The notes: generated by a model from the letters alone, not told the origin. A DNA stretch of 58,587 nucleotides from Bacillus sp. SM2101 (GCF_018588585.1 NZ_JAEUFG010000027.1:1-58587); one strand, 5' to 3'. Shown: positions 19,360 through 28,682, numbered from the stretch's first letter. Numbers and translations are program-made.

Positions 19360-21834
19360 TTACTGCGCTTTCTTTTCATACATATGAGCAGGTATTGCAG
19401 CCCATTTAGGAGTGTTATGATCAACCTTTGCTACTACGATCGTCATATCATCGTCAATGTTTCCTGAACGAGTACGGATCACTTCCTCCATAATTAAATC
19501 TGCGACATGTTGAGGATCTTTCGTTTGTAAATCTTTTATTTTTCGCTTCATCCAAATATCGTAATTTTCTACATGCTTTGGACCTTCAAAAATCCCGTCA
19601 CTCATCATAATTAATAAATCTCCTGCTTTCAATTGCTCACTAACAACATCTACCTCAAAGTCTTGAATAATTCCCATAGGTAAGTTACTAGCACAAATAC
19701 TAATAACTTTCTCTCCTCTTTTAATAAAGCTAGGTGATGACCCGATTTTTAAAAATTTTGCACTCGCATCTTGTAAATCAATCATGGCTAGGTCAAGGGT
19801 AGAAAATATCTCATCCGTTGTTCTTAAAGAAAGAACAGAGTTTACAGATTTAATCGCTACTTTTTCTTCTATCCCCGACTTTAGAATTTTTTGTAACAAC
19901 TCCAGAGTCTCATTACTTTCAGAATGGGCTCTCTGGCCATTTCCCATTCCATCACTAATTGCAATTGCAAATTTCCCTGCTCCTAATTCAATCGTTGAGT
20001 AACTATCACCGGATATTAACCCTCCACCTTTCGCTGCATGAGCAACACCTGTATCAACTTTGTATGTCTTTGCTGATCCAAATGTTGCCTGGCAATAGCC
20101 ATTAGGATAAGCTGCACATTCCTCCTTTGTAACAATGATCGTCTCCTTTAAAATATCAGAAAGCATAGGTGCAATTAACTTTTCGCTCTCCCCTCGCCCA
20201 TTACAAAATGGAATGCTCATTTCTATGTCGATGTTCCCTTGTTCTAAACAATAAATTTCGACATGACCTATCTCAACCCCGAAACCTTGCACAGCATCTA
20301 GTATTTGCTCCTCCTGCACATGATGGTTATCTCTTTCACGTTTAATCTCGTTAGCAAAGTCCCCCATCACTTGGGATACACCTAACAACTGTTCAGCAAC
20401 CAGCTTCCTACTTTCTCGAATTTGTTCTTTTAACTTCTGATTGGCGTAATATAATGTCAACTCATCCTTAATTACATTTATCACCTTATCTGGTTTTATA
20501 CAATGCTTATTCCACTCACGTTGTAAATGATAATTCTCTTCCAATGTGGATTGCTCATATTCATGCATAATATTCTTCAAATAATCATATGTTTTATTAA
20601 GATTGTTCGTCCAACATTGATCTTTTTTATAGCACAATTGGCATGTCCTCAAAGTGACATTACTTAAAACATAATCAACTTCAACTTCCTCATCCATATG
20701 ATTAGCTGATTGATTGTAATTTTCGAAACTACTAGATAAAGCTTGAAAAACTGATGAAAATTGGGATACACGACTTGCAGTGACATCTCTTACTTTTTGT
20801 AAATACTGTTGTTGCTCAGACATATTTTCGATTGTTCCTGGTATATATTTTGCGATTTGCGAAATGAGTGATTGAGGAGTTAATAGAAATATAAAAATGG
20901 CTAATAAAGATTCAATAACACTTATTTGAAGCTGATTAGCATCATTATACATTCCTAATAAAAGAGTACCAATGAGAAGTCCAACTGATACGCCTATTTT
21001 CCGGCCATCTTTTAGTAAACCTCCAAGTAATCCAGAAAATGCAAGCAAGCTCATCTGAAATAGACTTCCGATGTTTGCAAGGCTTAATATTAACCCGGTA
21101 ACCACACCAGCTGTCGTTCCAATCGTGGCACCTGCAGCACATGCAAGTAGAAGAACAAAATACCTTGAAGCAATATATTCAATTGATAAGTCATATATAG
21201 ACCAACCAATCAAACCTGTCATGATAGAAGCCAATAATATAATTAAGGAAATAATTTCTTCCGTTTTTAAAGTTTGTTTTCGTTTTCGAAAAGCAACTAA
21301 CGTAACACTTTGTAGAAATATTAACGTTAGTATAAAACCTAGACCTGACTCAACACCAACCAACATCAAATTATACAGATCAATTTCGTTGTTTATAAAA
21401 TACAAGATTGAGAGCTTGGACATACATAAGGATAAGAACACGAGGAATGGAACTACTTTTAGTGTATCTTTACTAAACCTTCTCGTTATGTTATTTAAAA
21501 ATAGAAATAATACTATTGATGAAAGAATGAATATGGAAGTTTGAAAAGATAAACTAATTCCACCTACAAGTAATGCTAGCAGGGCTAACCAGATTCTATT
21601 TTTTTGAATGACATATACGGCAGCAAAAAATGGTAATGCGAATGGTGTAACTTCAGCTAATATTAATGCTCGTCCAAGTAAAAAGCCTATAAAAACAATA
21701 AGAACTCCTCTGTTTATTATTATTTTTAATAGTTTTTGCTTGTTCTTTTGAATCCAGCTGTCAAACGATAGCTTTGTACTTTTGAAATTCACGTTCGTAA
21801 TAGGTTCAATGACATTCCGTTCAGTCTTTTCCAT
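19360..21834 (-). CDS. spoIIE: Stage II sporulation protein E, PP2C phosphatase
   Basis: Dephosphorylates SpoIIAA to release sigma-F in the forespore and acts at the polar septum. The first 330 residues contain about ten hydrophobic segments, then a central region with a Cys cluster (TCQLCYKKDQCW), and a C-terminal PP2C domain (about 590-805) with GLISGDSYS, AIAISDGMGNG, LMMSDGIFEG and DDMTIVVAKV. 824 aa, full length. GGGGAGTG precedes the ATG. Transcribed from a promoter of Spo0A type (21872-21904). Confidence 0.97.
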   Translation of the reverse strand: MEKTERNVIEPITNVNFKSTKLSFDSWIQKNKQKLLKIIINRGVLIVFIGFLLGRALILAEVTPFALPFFAAVYVIQKNRIWLALLALLVGGISLSFQTSIFILSSIVLFLFLNNITRRFSKDTLKVVPFLVFLSLCMSKLSILYFINNEIDLYNLMLVGVESGLGFILTLIFLQSVTLVAFRKRKQTLKTEEIISLIILLASIMTGLIGWSIYDLSIEYIASRYFVLLLACAAGATIGTTAGVVTGLILSLANIGSLFQMSLLAFSGLLGGLLKDGRKIGVSVGLLIGTLLLGMYNDANQLQISVIESLLAIFIFLLTPQSLISQIAKYIPGTIENMSEQQQYLQKVRDVTASRVSQFSSVFQALSSSFENYNQSANHMDEEVEVDYVLSNVTLRTCQLCYKKDQCWTNNLNKTYDYLKNIMHEYEQSTLEENYHLQREWNKHCIKPDKVINVIKDELTLYYANQKLKEQIRESRKLVAEQLLGVSQVMGDFANEIKRERDNHHVQEEQILDAVQGFGVEIGHVEIYCLEQGNIDIEMSIPFCNGRGESEKLIAPMLSDILKETIIVTKEECAAYPNGYCQATFGSAKTYKVDTGVAHAAKGGGLISGDSYSTIELGAGKFAIAISDGMGNGQRAHSESNETLELLQKILKSGIEEKVAIKSVNSVLSLRTTDEIFSTLDLAMIDLQDASAKFLKIGSSPSFIKRGEKVISICASNLPMGIIQDFEVDVVSEQLKAGDLLIMMSDGIFEGPKHVENYDIWMKRKIKDLQTKDPQHVADLIMEEVIRTRSGNIDDDMTIVVAKVDHNTPKWAAIPAHMYEKKAQ

Positions 21835-21871
21835 ACTTATTCACTCCCCAACTTTTTTATAGTTGGTTGTT

Positions 21872-21936
21872 ATTATACTTCTAAGCCAGAATATTTTTTG
21901 TCAAAACAACATGGAGATATAAAAAAGTGTTCGACT
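21872..21936 (-). promoter_or_regulatory. spoIIE promoter, Spo0A-activated sigma-A type
   Basis: Minus strand: TTGACA (21899-21904) and TATAAT (21872-21877) separated by 21 bp, the abnormally long spacing known for Spo0A-dependent sigma-A promoters such as B. subtilis spoIIE. An AGTCGAA box (21930-21936) upstream fits the 0A-box consensus TGTCGAA at 6 of 7 positions, and TGACAAA overlaps the -35. Confidence 0.8.
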
Positions 21937-22174
21937 CAATTCTTAATAAGATACAATAAGCATACATAATCTGAAGAATTTAATCCTATTTTTCAAAAAC
22001 CAGCAACAATAATATCGAATATTCAGATAATTTATCCCATCGTTATCTCTACAACGTTAAATTGGATTTGTTTTTTTATTGAACACAATTCAACTAAAGC
22101 TGTTCACACCCTGCTCTTTGAAACAATGCCAATCACATAAACTTCATGCGACAAAGTTGACGCAAATAAGCTAA
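21937..22174. other. Intergenic region between tRNA-Glu terminator and spoIIE promoter
   Basis: No gene. At 22097-22172 there is a badly degraded possible copy of the dispersed repeat in minus orientation (AAGCTGTTCACACCC at the left, GCGACAAAGTTGACGCAAAT at the right). Confidence 0.4.
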
Positions 22175-22205
22175 TAAAAAAAGCCAGTTCATCAAGAACT
22201 GACTT
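22175..22205 (-). terminator. Terminator of the tRNA pair
   Basis: Stem 22182-22190 with 22196-22204 (AGTCAGTTC arm, one G-U), 5-base loop, followed on the minus strand by seven U. It lies just after tRNA-Glu. Confidence 0.9.
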
Positions 22206-22211
22206 TTACGA

Positions 22212-22283
22212 TGACCCGTACGGGATTCGAACCCGTGTTACCGCCGTGAAAGGGCGGTGTCTTAACCACTTGACCAACGGGCC
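22212..22283 (-). tRNA. tRNA-Glu (anticodon TTC)
   Basis: A 72-base cloverleaf on the minus strand: acceptor GGCCCGT, D-arm, anticodon loop CTTTCAC with TTC, T-arm GGGTTCGAATCCC, discriminator A. CCA is not encoded, so the 3' end needs CCA-adding enzyme. The tRNA-Met then tRNA-Glu order between yabR and spoIIE is the same as in B. subtilis. Confidence 0.97.
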
Positions 22284-22313
22284 AAAAAAAATGATAAAAT
22301 GACATTTTATAAA

Positions 22314-22387
22314 TAGCGGCGGAGGGGATCGAACCCCCGACCTCACGGGTATGAACCGTACGCTCTAGCCAGCTGAGCTACACCGCC
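22314..22387 (-). tRNA. tRNA-Met, elongator type (anticodon CAT)
   Basis: A 74-base cloverleaf on the minus strand: acceptor GGCGGTG, D-arm with AGCTGG, anticodon loop TTCATAC with CAT, T-arm GGGGGTTCGATCCCC, discriminator A, no encoded CCA. The first acceptor pair is G-U rather than the C1-A72 mismatch of initiators, so it is an elongator. A CAT anticodon could also be tRNA-Ile2, but the sequence matches the Bacillus Met gene as I recall it. Confidence 0.93.
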
Positions 22388-22404
22388 ATAATACGACAAA
22401 GAAT

Positions 22405-22433
22405 ATGATACTAAGGAATAACAATTTAGTCAA
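22405..22433 (-). promoter_or_regulatory. tRNA promoter (sigma-A)
   Basis: Minus-strand TTGACT (22428-22433), 17-bp spacer, TATCAT (22405-22410), about 20 bases before tRNA-Met. Good match and position. Confidence 0.75.
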
Positions 22434-22554
22434 TACCTTAATTACATTAAAAACTCATTTCATATCATTTATTAAGAAATTACGAATGACGTCAACTAGA
22501 AGTTAAAGAGCCAAATATAATAACAATAGCAACAAAGTTTACTAAGAAATCTTA

Positions 22555-22652
22555 AGCTGTTTTCACATTTGTTGTTGCTTTTCGTTTTGTATAAATTTAT
22601 TTGTTGTTGTCCTAAATTGGTCTCAATAGCAACAAAGTTTACGAAGAGAGCC
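22555..22652 (-). repeat. Dispersed inverted-end repeat, copy 7
   Basis: Left end AGCTGTTTTCACATTTGTTG; right end AGCAACAAAGTTTACGAAGA then GAGCC. Just to its left, 22528-22550 is another end (AGCAACAAAGTTTACTAAGA), so a truncated copy abuts it. The right end lies a few bases from the U-tract of the yabR-side terminator. Confidence 0.7.
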
Positions 22653-22653
22653 T

Positions 22654-22680
22654 AACAAAAAAGCACCCGTGGGTGCTTGA
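22654..22680 (-). terminator. Intrinsic terminator, divIC/yabR side
   Basis: AAGCACCC (22661-22668) pairs with GGGTGCTT (22671-22678), followed on the minus strand by TTTTTTG. It is 270 bases after the yabR stop because an IS/MITE-like segment (22711-22932) lies between. Confidence 0.8.
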
Positions 22681-22710
22681 TGTACATGTTACCTGCCAGG
22701 CTATCTGTAA

Positions 22711-22932
22711 GAGGCTGCTCAAAAAGTAAGAAGAAATGACTGTCTAAACTTGAATAAGATACCACTTGCGATTGTTAGGGGGTTTCCCACTATTTTGCGG
22801 GACACATACGTATCGTATGTTTCTACGTTAACAATTCGAAACATAGTATCTTTATTAGTTATCAGTAAAATAGCTCTTCTAAAAATGCAAGGTATACTGC
22901 CTCATTCTTTATCCTTTTTGAATACGCACTAT
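22711..22932. mobile_element. Probable MITE or IS remnant
   Basis: The ends are imperfect inverted repeats: GCTGCTCAAAAAGTAAGAAG at the left and, read inward from the right on the opposite strand, GCGTATTCAAAAAGGATAAA. The interior has a CATACG-TAT-CGTATG hairpin (about 22805-22819) and no credible coding frame. The end sequence is reminiscent of insertion-sequence termini, but no transposase remains and I cannot name a family. Confidence 0.45.
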
Positions 22933-22950
22933 AAAATGATCAGCAGCAAG

Positions 22951-23355
22951 TTATCCTCTTCGTGCTCCTCGTCCACCTCGTTTTGACTCTGTGTTCCGTT
23001 TTAAAGATGATAATCGGTCTTCACTTTCTTTTAGGAAACGGGCCATCTTCTGCTCAAAATTCTCTTTTGGACGGAAATCCCTTGGAGGGCGATTACTGCC
23101 TTTACGAGGAGGTCGCGGTGACTCCTTTGCTTTTTTAATTGATAAGCCAATTTTACCATCTTTCTCAACATTTATTACCTTCACTTCAACTTCGTCGCCA
23201 ACCTTTAGATGTTCATTAATATCTTTCACATAATTGTCAGCAACTTCGCTTATGTGTACTAAACCTGTTGAGCCTTCTGGCAGCTCCACGAACGCACCAA
23301 AATTTGTAATACCTGTTACTTTTCCTTGTAACTTGCTGCCTACTTCAATCGACAT
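22951..23355 (-). CDS. yabR: S1 RNA-binding domain protein (YabR-like)
   Basis: 134 aa. Residues 4-73 form one S1 domain (GSKLQGKVTGITNFGAFVEL, GLVHISEVADNYVKDINEHL, KIGLSIKKA); the rest is a basic Arg/Gly/Pro tail ending RGGRGARRG. It probably binds RNA or ribosomes; the exact role is unknown. AAGGAGG is 12 bases before the ATG. It is downstream of divIC, as in B. subtilis. Confidence 0.9.
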   Translation of the reverse strand: MSIEVGSKLQGKVTGITNFGAFVELPEGSTGLVHISEVADNYVKDINEHLKVGDEVEVKVINVEKDGKIGLSIKKAKESPRPPRKGSNRPPRDFRPKENFEQKMARFLKESEDRLSSLKRNTESKRGGRGARRG

Positions 23356-23445
23356 AAAAAAAGTGTTCCTCCTTAAAAAATAAAAAAATCATTTTTTTTT
23401 ATTATACATAATTTAAAAATTGAGTGTCAACAAGACTAACCAACT

Positions 23446-23817
23446 TCACTCAGATGTATTAAATAAAACTTCGCCTTCTTGTGATAGAAAAAAATCTCTC
23501 CGAGCAATTTTTCCTATATACTCATCATCGTTAAGCTTAACAATTTCACCTTCTAAATACAATTGCTCTTTTTTCAAATCAGCTAACTCATATTCCAGTT
23601 TTTGTTTTTCAACGTTCTTTTCTTCAATTATTTTCGATTGAGAGATGAGTGTAGAACTAATAAAAAAGGCAGCAACTACAGCTAGACATGACAAAGCCGC
23701 TAACCGTCTCATTAAACCGCGACGCTTATTAGTTAATACCTGTTGATTATTCTCATGCTGACTAGAGTATGACGTTTGCAGCTCTATAACTTTCTTCTGC
23801 TTTCGTAACGCACTCAT
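23446..23817 (-). CDS. divIC: Cell division protein DivIC (FtsB-like)
   Basis: Small bitopic division protein that works with FtsL and DivIB at the septum. A basic cytoplasmic N-terminus (to about 37), one membrane segment (about 38-58, LAALSCLAVVAAFFISSTLI), then a septum-side coiled coil (60-100) and the conserved ARRDFFLSQEGE motif. The ATG at 23817 with AAGGAGG 11 bases upstream gives 122 aa; the longer frame to 23862 is rejected. It starts three bases before the yabQ stop. Confidence 0.93.
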   Translation of the reverse strand: MSALRKQKKVIELQTSYSSQHENNQQVLTNKRRGLMRRLAALSCLAVVAAFFISSTLISQSKIIEEKNVEKQKLEYELADLKKEQLYLEGEIVKLNDDEYIGKIARRDFFLSQEGEVLFNTSE

Positions 23818-23819
23818 CT

Positions 23820-24470
23820 CTAAAACTTCCTCCTTAAAAAACTTAGGATTGATTTCCACCATTTTATTATGATATGTTGTACATTCTTTATTTTTTTAAA
23901 ATATCCTGCAAGTTTTTTTAAAAAAACTACACAAAACTTTCTCCAAGAGCTAGGGAGTAGTTGAAACACAAACTTTACTAGCTTTTTCACTGGGATAAAC
24001 AATACTTGTACAAAATAAATAAGTACTTTTACCAAAAAACGAATAGTCGTATAGCATACGTTTAAAAGCCCTATAACCAGTATAGCAATAAAATGATACA
24101 ATATTTGAATTGGCTTTATGATAATATAGTGAACGAGCTTTTTTACAATTTGATATGTCGAAATTATTAATTTAATTACAAATTCCAGCAATCTTAAAAA
24201 TAACGATTGAAATAGACTACGATAGGCAGCATAACCACATAAAATAGCAATAAAGATATAAAACCTAAGTTCACCTTCATTAACGAGTAACAAAACATAA
24301 AATATAATAAAGCCTTGCATACACCAAAACATAATATCATTTATAAAAACTAACCATGTTGCTCGGTACGACCGCTGTAAGAAGCGTCCATAAGTATCGA
24401 GAGCTGCTCCTAAAAAGCTCCCAATACCAATCATAGACATCATTGTATAAAATTGAGTCGTTAAACTCAT
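23820..24470 (-). CDS. yabQ: Spore cortex biosynthesis protein YabQ
   Basis: 216 aa with a family-typical N-terminal membrane region (about 8-90, four hydrophobic segments) and a long, basic, hydrophobic extension (about 95-216). YabQ localises to the forespore membranes and is needed for cortex formation in B. subtilis. The ATG overlaps the yabP end by 4 bases (ATGA), indicating coupled translation. Confidence 0.9.
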   Translation of the reverse strand: MSLTTQFYTMMSMIGIGSFLGAALDTYGRFLQRSYRATWLVFINDIMFWCMQGFIIFYVLLLVNEGELRFYIFIAILCGYAAYRSLFQSLFLRLLEFVIKLIISTYQIVKKLVHYIIIKPIQILYHFIAILVIGLLNVCYTTIRFLVKVLIYFVQVLFIPVKKLVKFVFQLLPSSWRKFCVVFLKKLAGYFKKIKNVQHIIIKWWKSILSFLRRKF

Positions 24471-24772
24471 TTGAACAACTTGCTAAAAAAACCTTTAGCC
24501 TTCTCCCCATATTGTTCATCTAAATATACAATATCGAATATTTTCCCTTTAATCGAGACAATCCCTTTATCAACATCTAGGTTTTTCATTTGTAGATTTT
24601 GGCCACGAACAGCTAAAAATCCCATCACAGTTTCTAATAAAAATTCTTCATTATCGAAGCTTTCAACCTGTTTGACACCTGTTATGTCAAGAATTCTTCG
24701 TCCTCTCATTACTAAGTCGTGCTCTTTAATCGTTCCTTTTTGATTTGAGCTACCTTCATAATATTGATCCAT
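24467..24772 (-). CDS. yabP: Sporulation protein YabP
   Basis: 101 aa YabP/YqfC-family protein (EHDLVMRGRRILDITGVKQV, FLAVRGQNLQMKNLDVDKG, VSIKGKIFDIVYLDE), required for spore cortex assembly in B. subtilis and partner of YabQ. GAGGG is 6 bases before the ATG at 24772; an ATG two codons upstream touches the site and is less likely. The sporulation promoter is expected in 24780-24920 but not clear to me. Confidence 0.92.
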   Translation of the reverse strand: MDQYYEGSSNQKGTIKEHDLVMRGRRILDITGVKQVESFDNEEFLLETVMGFLAVRGQNLQMKNLDVDKGIVSIKGKIFDIVYLDEQYGEKAKGFFSKLFK

Positions 24773-24923
24773 GATCATCCCTCGCTTTTATGCTGAAGAC
24801 ATGCTTCATAGCAAACATTTATATCAATGTATGTTAGGGACAATCATTTTAGAACAAGCCTATAAAACTTACGCAACCAGTTGCTCAATGTATGTTCATT
24901 AAGTTGGTCAACGGTAAATTTTT

Positions 24924-25190
24924 TCAGCTTTGCTCCTCTTTTCTCTCTTCCTTTACAATCGAGTATAAGTCATTAGCTTCTTCTTTACGACTTGTCTCAA
25001 CAAGTTTTTCTACCTTTACCGTTACAACTTTTTGACCAAATTGAATGGTTAGTTCATCCCCCACTTTAAGAGTTGAACTTGCTTTTGCTTGGATACCATT
25101 TATCGAAATTCTTCCTTTGTCAGCAACCTCTTTTGCTAGTGTTCTCCTTTTAATTAAGCGAGAAACTTTAAGAAATTTATCTAGTCTCAT
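24924..25190 (-). CDS. rqcP: RqcP, S4-domain ribosome quality-control factor
   Basis: 88 aa with a single S4 RNA-binding domain (MRLDKFLKVSRLIKRRTLAKE to about 60) and an acidic tail. In B. subtilis, RqcP (YabO) binds stalled 50S subunits with RqcH and supports poly-Ala tailing. The start is set at the ATG 25190, which begins the conserved MRLDKFL and has GAAGTG upstream. Confidence 0.93.
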   Translation of the reverse strand: MRLDKFLKVSRLIKRRTLAKEVADKGRISINGIQAKASSTLKVGDELTIQFGQKVVTVKVEKLVETSRKEEANDLYSIVKEERKEEQS

Positions 25191-25317
25191 ATTTTTCACT
25201 TCTTTCATATATCATAGATTTCGTATATGTTTTTTTAAGTCGATAGCTTATAACATAAATACTCGTTATCAAAACCACATGAAGGGTAAGCGTATTTACC
25301 TAGTCCTAGTGTTCTCA

Positions 25318-26781
25318 TTATAATCCTTTTTTCTTTGCAGATGTCCAAATTTCATCTAATTGTTCTAAAGAAAAGGATTCAATCTCTTTCCCCTCATCTC
25401 TCACAGTGTTTTCAATAAAACGGAACCGCTTAAAAAATTTATTATTTGCACTTGTTATCGCTTCTTCCGGATCAATTTTATAATAACGAGATATATTTAC
25501 AAGAGCAAAAAGAATATCACCAAACTCAGTAAGCATATTCTTTTGGTTGTGATTGGTTGCCTCAACTTGAAACTCCTCTATTTCTTCCCTCACTTTATCC
25601 CACATCGGACTAACATCATCCCAATCGAACCCTACCTGAGCTGCTTTTTTTTGGTATTTATAAGCTCTTAATAAGCCCGGTAAGCTCTTTGGGACCTCCT
25701 CAAGTAATGATGCAGAGTGTTGCATTCCCTTTTTTTCATCTTGCTTAATTTGTTCCCAATTATAGACTACTTCATCACTATCAACTACTCTTTCCCCTGC
25801 AAAAACATGTGGATGACGTCGAATCATTTTTTCTGTTATACTTCTAACCACATCATCAATGTTAAATAATCCGTCATCATCTCCAATTTGAGCATGTAAC
25901 ATAACTTGTAGAAGTACATCTCCGAGCTCTTCAATTGTATTCCAAACATCATCATTGTCAATCGCATCTACAAGCTCATATGCTTCTTCAAGAATATATT
26001 TCTTTAATGATTGATGCGTTTGCTTTTTATCCCATGGACAACCATCTGGCCCACGAAGAATTGCTATAACAGAACGTAATGAAGAAAATGTATGATAAAG
26101 CAATTTCTCATCATTTACAGGAGGTACATATAAACTTGTTAAATTACTTATGGTAGACTGACGATCCAATTCATATAATGGTACTTTTCTTACTTCTTCA
26201 GCCTCGCTACCAATAGCTGTAAGGATCATTACTTCATAATCATCAGGCAAATCCTCCATAAGTGTTAGCTTCACCTCAGATGCAATAAATTGATCATACA
26301 TTTGGCATATAATAATATGTTGATTATATTGAATTTGTTGCCTTTGTAGTGACGTTGCATCTAGAAACTGAAACCCTTCAATCGGATCAATTTGCAATGA
26401 TGTGAATGTTGAATCAAGAAAACTTTGCCCTCCAGCAATATTAATTTCAATACCATACTTACTACACTTGTCCACTAATAGTTGAACTGTTCTCTCAGCC
26501 ACAAATGGATGACCAGGTACAGCATATAATATCTCTTTATGCAGCGCTTCGGAAATTAAGACATTTACTATCTCTTCGTATACTTCTTCAAATTGATCGT
26601 ATTTTTCATATACATTATCAAAAGAATTAAAATGTAGTCCTTCTTTCATAAGATCCTGTACGACTGGGTGCTCATTTGTTCGTATATAAATATGATCAGC
26701 CTTTTGTAACAATCGATAAACTCCTAGAGGTAATTGCTCTAAATCGCCAGCTCCTAAACCTATTACAGTTATTTTCTTCAT
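25318..26781 (-). CDS. mazG: Tetrapyrrole-methylase-like/MazG nucleotide pyrophosphohydrolase fusion (YabN)
   Basis: 487 aa in two parts: residues 1-220 resemble the tetrapyrrole (SAM-dependent) methylase fold (ITVIGLGAGDLEQLPLGVY, YAVPGHPFVAERT); residues 230-487 are a MazG NTP pyrophosphohydrolase with GPDGCPWDKKQTHQSL, the metal-site helices EEAYELVDAI and EELGDVLLQVMLH, and a second MazG-like repeat (FGDILFALVNISRY). It hydrolyses non-canonical NTPs. This fusion is normal for Bacillus. Confidence 0.94.
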   Translation of the reverse strand: MKKITVIGLGAGDLEQLPLGVYRLLQKADHIYIRTNEHPVVQDLMKEGLHFNSFDNVYEKYDQFEEVYEEIVNVLISEALHKEILYAVPGHPFVAERTVQLLVDKCSKYGIEINIAGGQSFLDSTFTSLQIDPIEGFQFLDATSLQRQQIQYNQHIIICQMYDQFIASEVKLTLMEDLPDDYEVMILTAIGSEAEEVRKVPLYELDRQSTISNLTSLYVPPVNDEKLLYHTFSSLRSVIAILRGPDGCPWDKKQTHQSLKKYILEEAYELVDAIDNDDVWNTIEELGDVLLQVMLHAQIGDDDGLFNIDDVVRSITEKMIRRHPHVFAGERVVDSDEVVYNWEQIKQDEKKGMQHSASLLEEVPKSLPGLLRAYKYQKKAAQVGFDWDDVSPMWDKVREEIEEFQVEATNHNQKNMLTEFGDILFALVNISRYYKIDPEEAITSANNKFFKRFRFIENTVRDEGKEIESFSLEQLDEIWTSAKKKGL

Positions 26782-26783
26782 TA

Positions 26784-28403
26784 TTAATCACCTAACTTCT
26801 TATTTGCTCTATTAAAATAGGCTAGCTTATTTCCATAAGGAATGATTGACAACTCACTTTGGGTAAAAACTTGTCTTTTAATAATGACGAAGAGAAATAA
26901 TATGATACCGATCATTACAGCAGTAATTGCTTGCAAAGCCGAAAAAAGCCGATTATTAATAAATACCAACAATAGATTTGTAAAATGAATATATACATAT
27001 AAACCTATGCCCATTACTATGGCTGCTTCTAGTATCTTGACAACATCCTTGATTCTGCATATAGACCCTCGGAATTTCCTATACAATAAATAATACTGAA
27101 ATAACACAGTTATCAATAGTGAAATGATAGTTGCAAATGCAGCCCCTTTTGTTCCTAAAATAGGAACAAGTAGAACATTTAACAGCCCTTTTAAAATTAA
27201 CGCTACGACAACACTAATTGCAGGAATTATGTAATTGTTCATACCTTGAAAAATAGATGAAGTTGTTAAGATAAGTGAACTAAAGAGTATAGTAAAACCT
27301 TGTATCCTTAACACATCTGTCCCTTGATTATTTTGAAAAAGCATAATATTTGTCGGTTCAATAATAAAAGCTAACCCAACTGATGCGCCTACACCAGCAA
27401 CAATGCTAATTCTGATTGATAAATTAACCTTCTCTTTAATAGATTGTAAATTATGACGAATATATGCACTAGAAATGATTGGAATTAAAGATAGCGAGAT
27501 TGATGTTGATACAACAGTTCCTAATTGAATAAGTGGCCATCCACGATCATAGACTCCTTTTGCACCTTTAGCGATAACGTCACTCATACCACTTGAGATT
27601 AATAATGAGTATAACGTAAATGAGTCCACTAATTGAAAGAGGATAAGGATCATCCCACTAATACAAATAAGTCCCCCTTGCGTAAATAACACCCTTATTA
27701 TTTCTTTATTTTCCTTTTTATTAAATATTAACGGGCGCTCTGTATGTAATAGATTATTTTGCTTATAATATATTAACAAAATTACAATTGCTGTTAATCC
27801 ACCTGTGATCGATCCGAAAAGTGCTCCAGCACCGGTAGCATACATGCCATACCCATGTGATACGAGGAGAATAGAAAATATTAGAATAGTTATGACTCTA
27901 ATAAATTGTTCAACCATTTGTGAAACAGCGGTTGGAACCATATTCTTCTGTCCTTGAAAATAACCTCTTAATACTGAGATAAATGGCATTAATAAAAATG
28001 AAAAAGCAATAACTTTAATCAATATAGTTAATTCCGGGTCACCCATAATAATCGCTATCTTATTAGCAAAAAAATATAACACACTACAAAAAACGATTCC
28101 TGCAACAAGTAAGGATAAAAAGGAGACCACAACAACTTTTTTAACTCTTTTATAATCTTGCTGTTCAAATGAAATTATTAGTAGCTTAGAAATTATAACT
28201 GGATACCCATAGGTTGATAACGTTAAAAACACTCCATAAAATGGGTATATTTGCTGATATATATAAAACCCGATATCTCCAACAATATTTTGGAAAGGTA
28301 TCCGATATCCCGCACTAAGTAGCTTAGTAACGATACCTGCAATAGATAATATAACTGTTCCTTGCAAAAAAATTTTTTTTTGCAAATCGGAATGGATGTT
28401 CAC
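26784..28403 (-). CDS. MATE/MOP-superfamily lipid flippase (SpoVB/MurJ-like, YabM)
   Basis: About 539 aa with some 14 transmembrane segments. The N-terminus (FLQGTVILSIAGIVTKLLSAGYRIPFQNI) and FLRGYFQGQKNMVPTA-type loop are typical of the SpoVB/YabM group that flips lipid-linked wall or polysaccharide precursors. The substrate cannot be told from sequence. GTG at 28403 is 7 bases from AAGGGG; a TTG one codon earlier is possible. It is 2 bases from mazG. Confidence 0.88.
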   Translation of the reverse strand: MNIHSDLQKKIFLQGTVILSIAGIVTKLLSAGYRIPFQNIVGDIGFYIYQQIYPFYGVFLTLSTYGYPVIISKLLIISFEQQDYKRVKKVVVVSFLSLLVAGIVFCSVLYFFANKIAIIMGDPELTILIKVIAFSFLLMPFISVLRGYFQGQKNMVPTAVSQMVEQFIRVITILIFSILLVSHGYGMYATGAGALFGSITGGLTAIVILLIYYKQNNLLHTERPLIFNKKENKEIIRVLFTQGGLICISGMILILFQLVDSFTLYSLLISSGMSDVIAKGAKGVYDRGWPLIQLGTVVSTSISLSLIPIISSAYIRHNLQSIKEKVNLSIRISIVAGVGASVGLAFIIEPTNIMLFQNNQGTDVLRIQGFTILFSSLILTTSSIFQGMNNYIIPAISVVVALILKGLLNVLLVPILGTKGAAFATIISLLITVLFQYYLLYRKFRGSICRIKDVVKILEAAIVMGIGLYVYIHFTNLLLVFINNRLFSALQAITAVMIGIILFLFVIIKRQVFTQSELSIIPYGNKLAYFNRANKKLGD

Positions 28404-28568
28404 CAACTCACCCCTTCAAGAAAAAAATTGAAGAAAGTCATGCTTTACTTTCACTGCTTCAATGATATTGAGAGCAATGAGAGCATATCACATGAAGGTA
28501 CTTTAATTAAAACGAGAAGCAATCTCGAGAGGATAGGGGCTTGAAGCGTAAAGATTCATCATCTAAAT
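28404..28568. other. Spacer between spoVT and the flippase operon
   Basis: No gene that I can support. The first part is the flippase upstream region; it continues into repeat copy 15 (28569-28672). Confidence 0.4.
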
Positions 28569-28672
28569 AGCCTCTTTTCTTACTCTTTGTTGTTATATTG
28601 CAAAACTATAACAGTAAAGAAGAAGAAAAGATTTATAAACGCGGTTATTTGTTAGTGCTTAACACAACAGCC
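28569..28672 (+). repeat. Dispersed inverted-end repeat, copy 15 (degenerate)
   Basis: Left end GCCTCTTTTCTTACTCTTTG then TTGTTAT; right end AGTGCTTAACACAACAGCC. The right end lies about 10 bases from the spoVT terminator hairpin. Confidence 0.5.
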
Positions 28673-28682
28673 AATAAATAAG

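Noticed and set aside
22750-22986. 78-codon plus-strand open frame next to yabR
   Set aside because: No ribosome site, no recognisable family, and it runs through the MITE-like segment and into yabR on the other strand.
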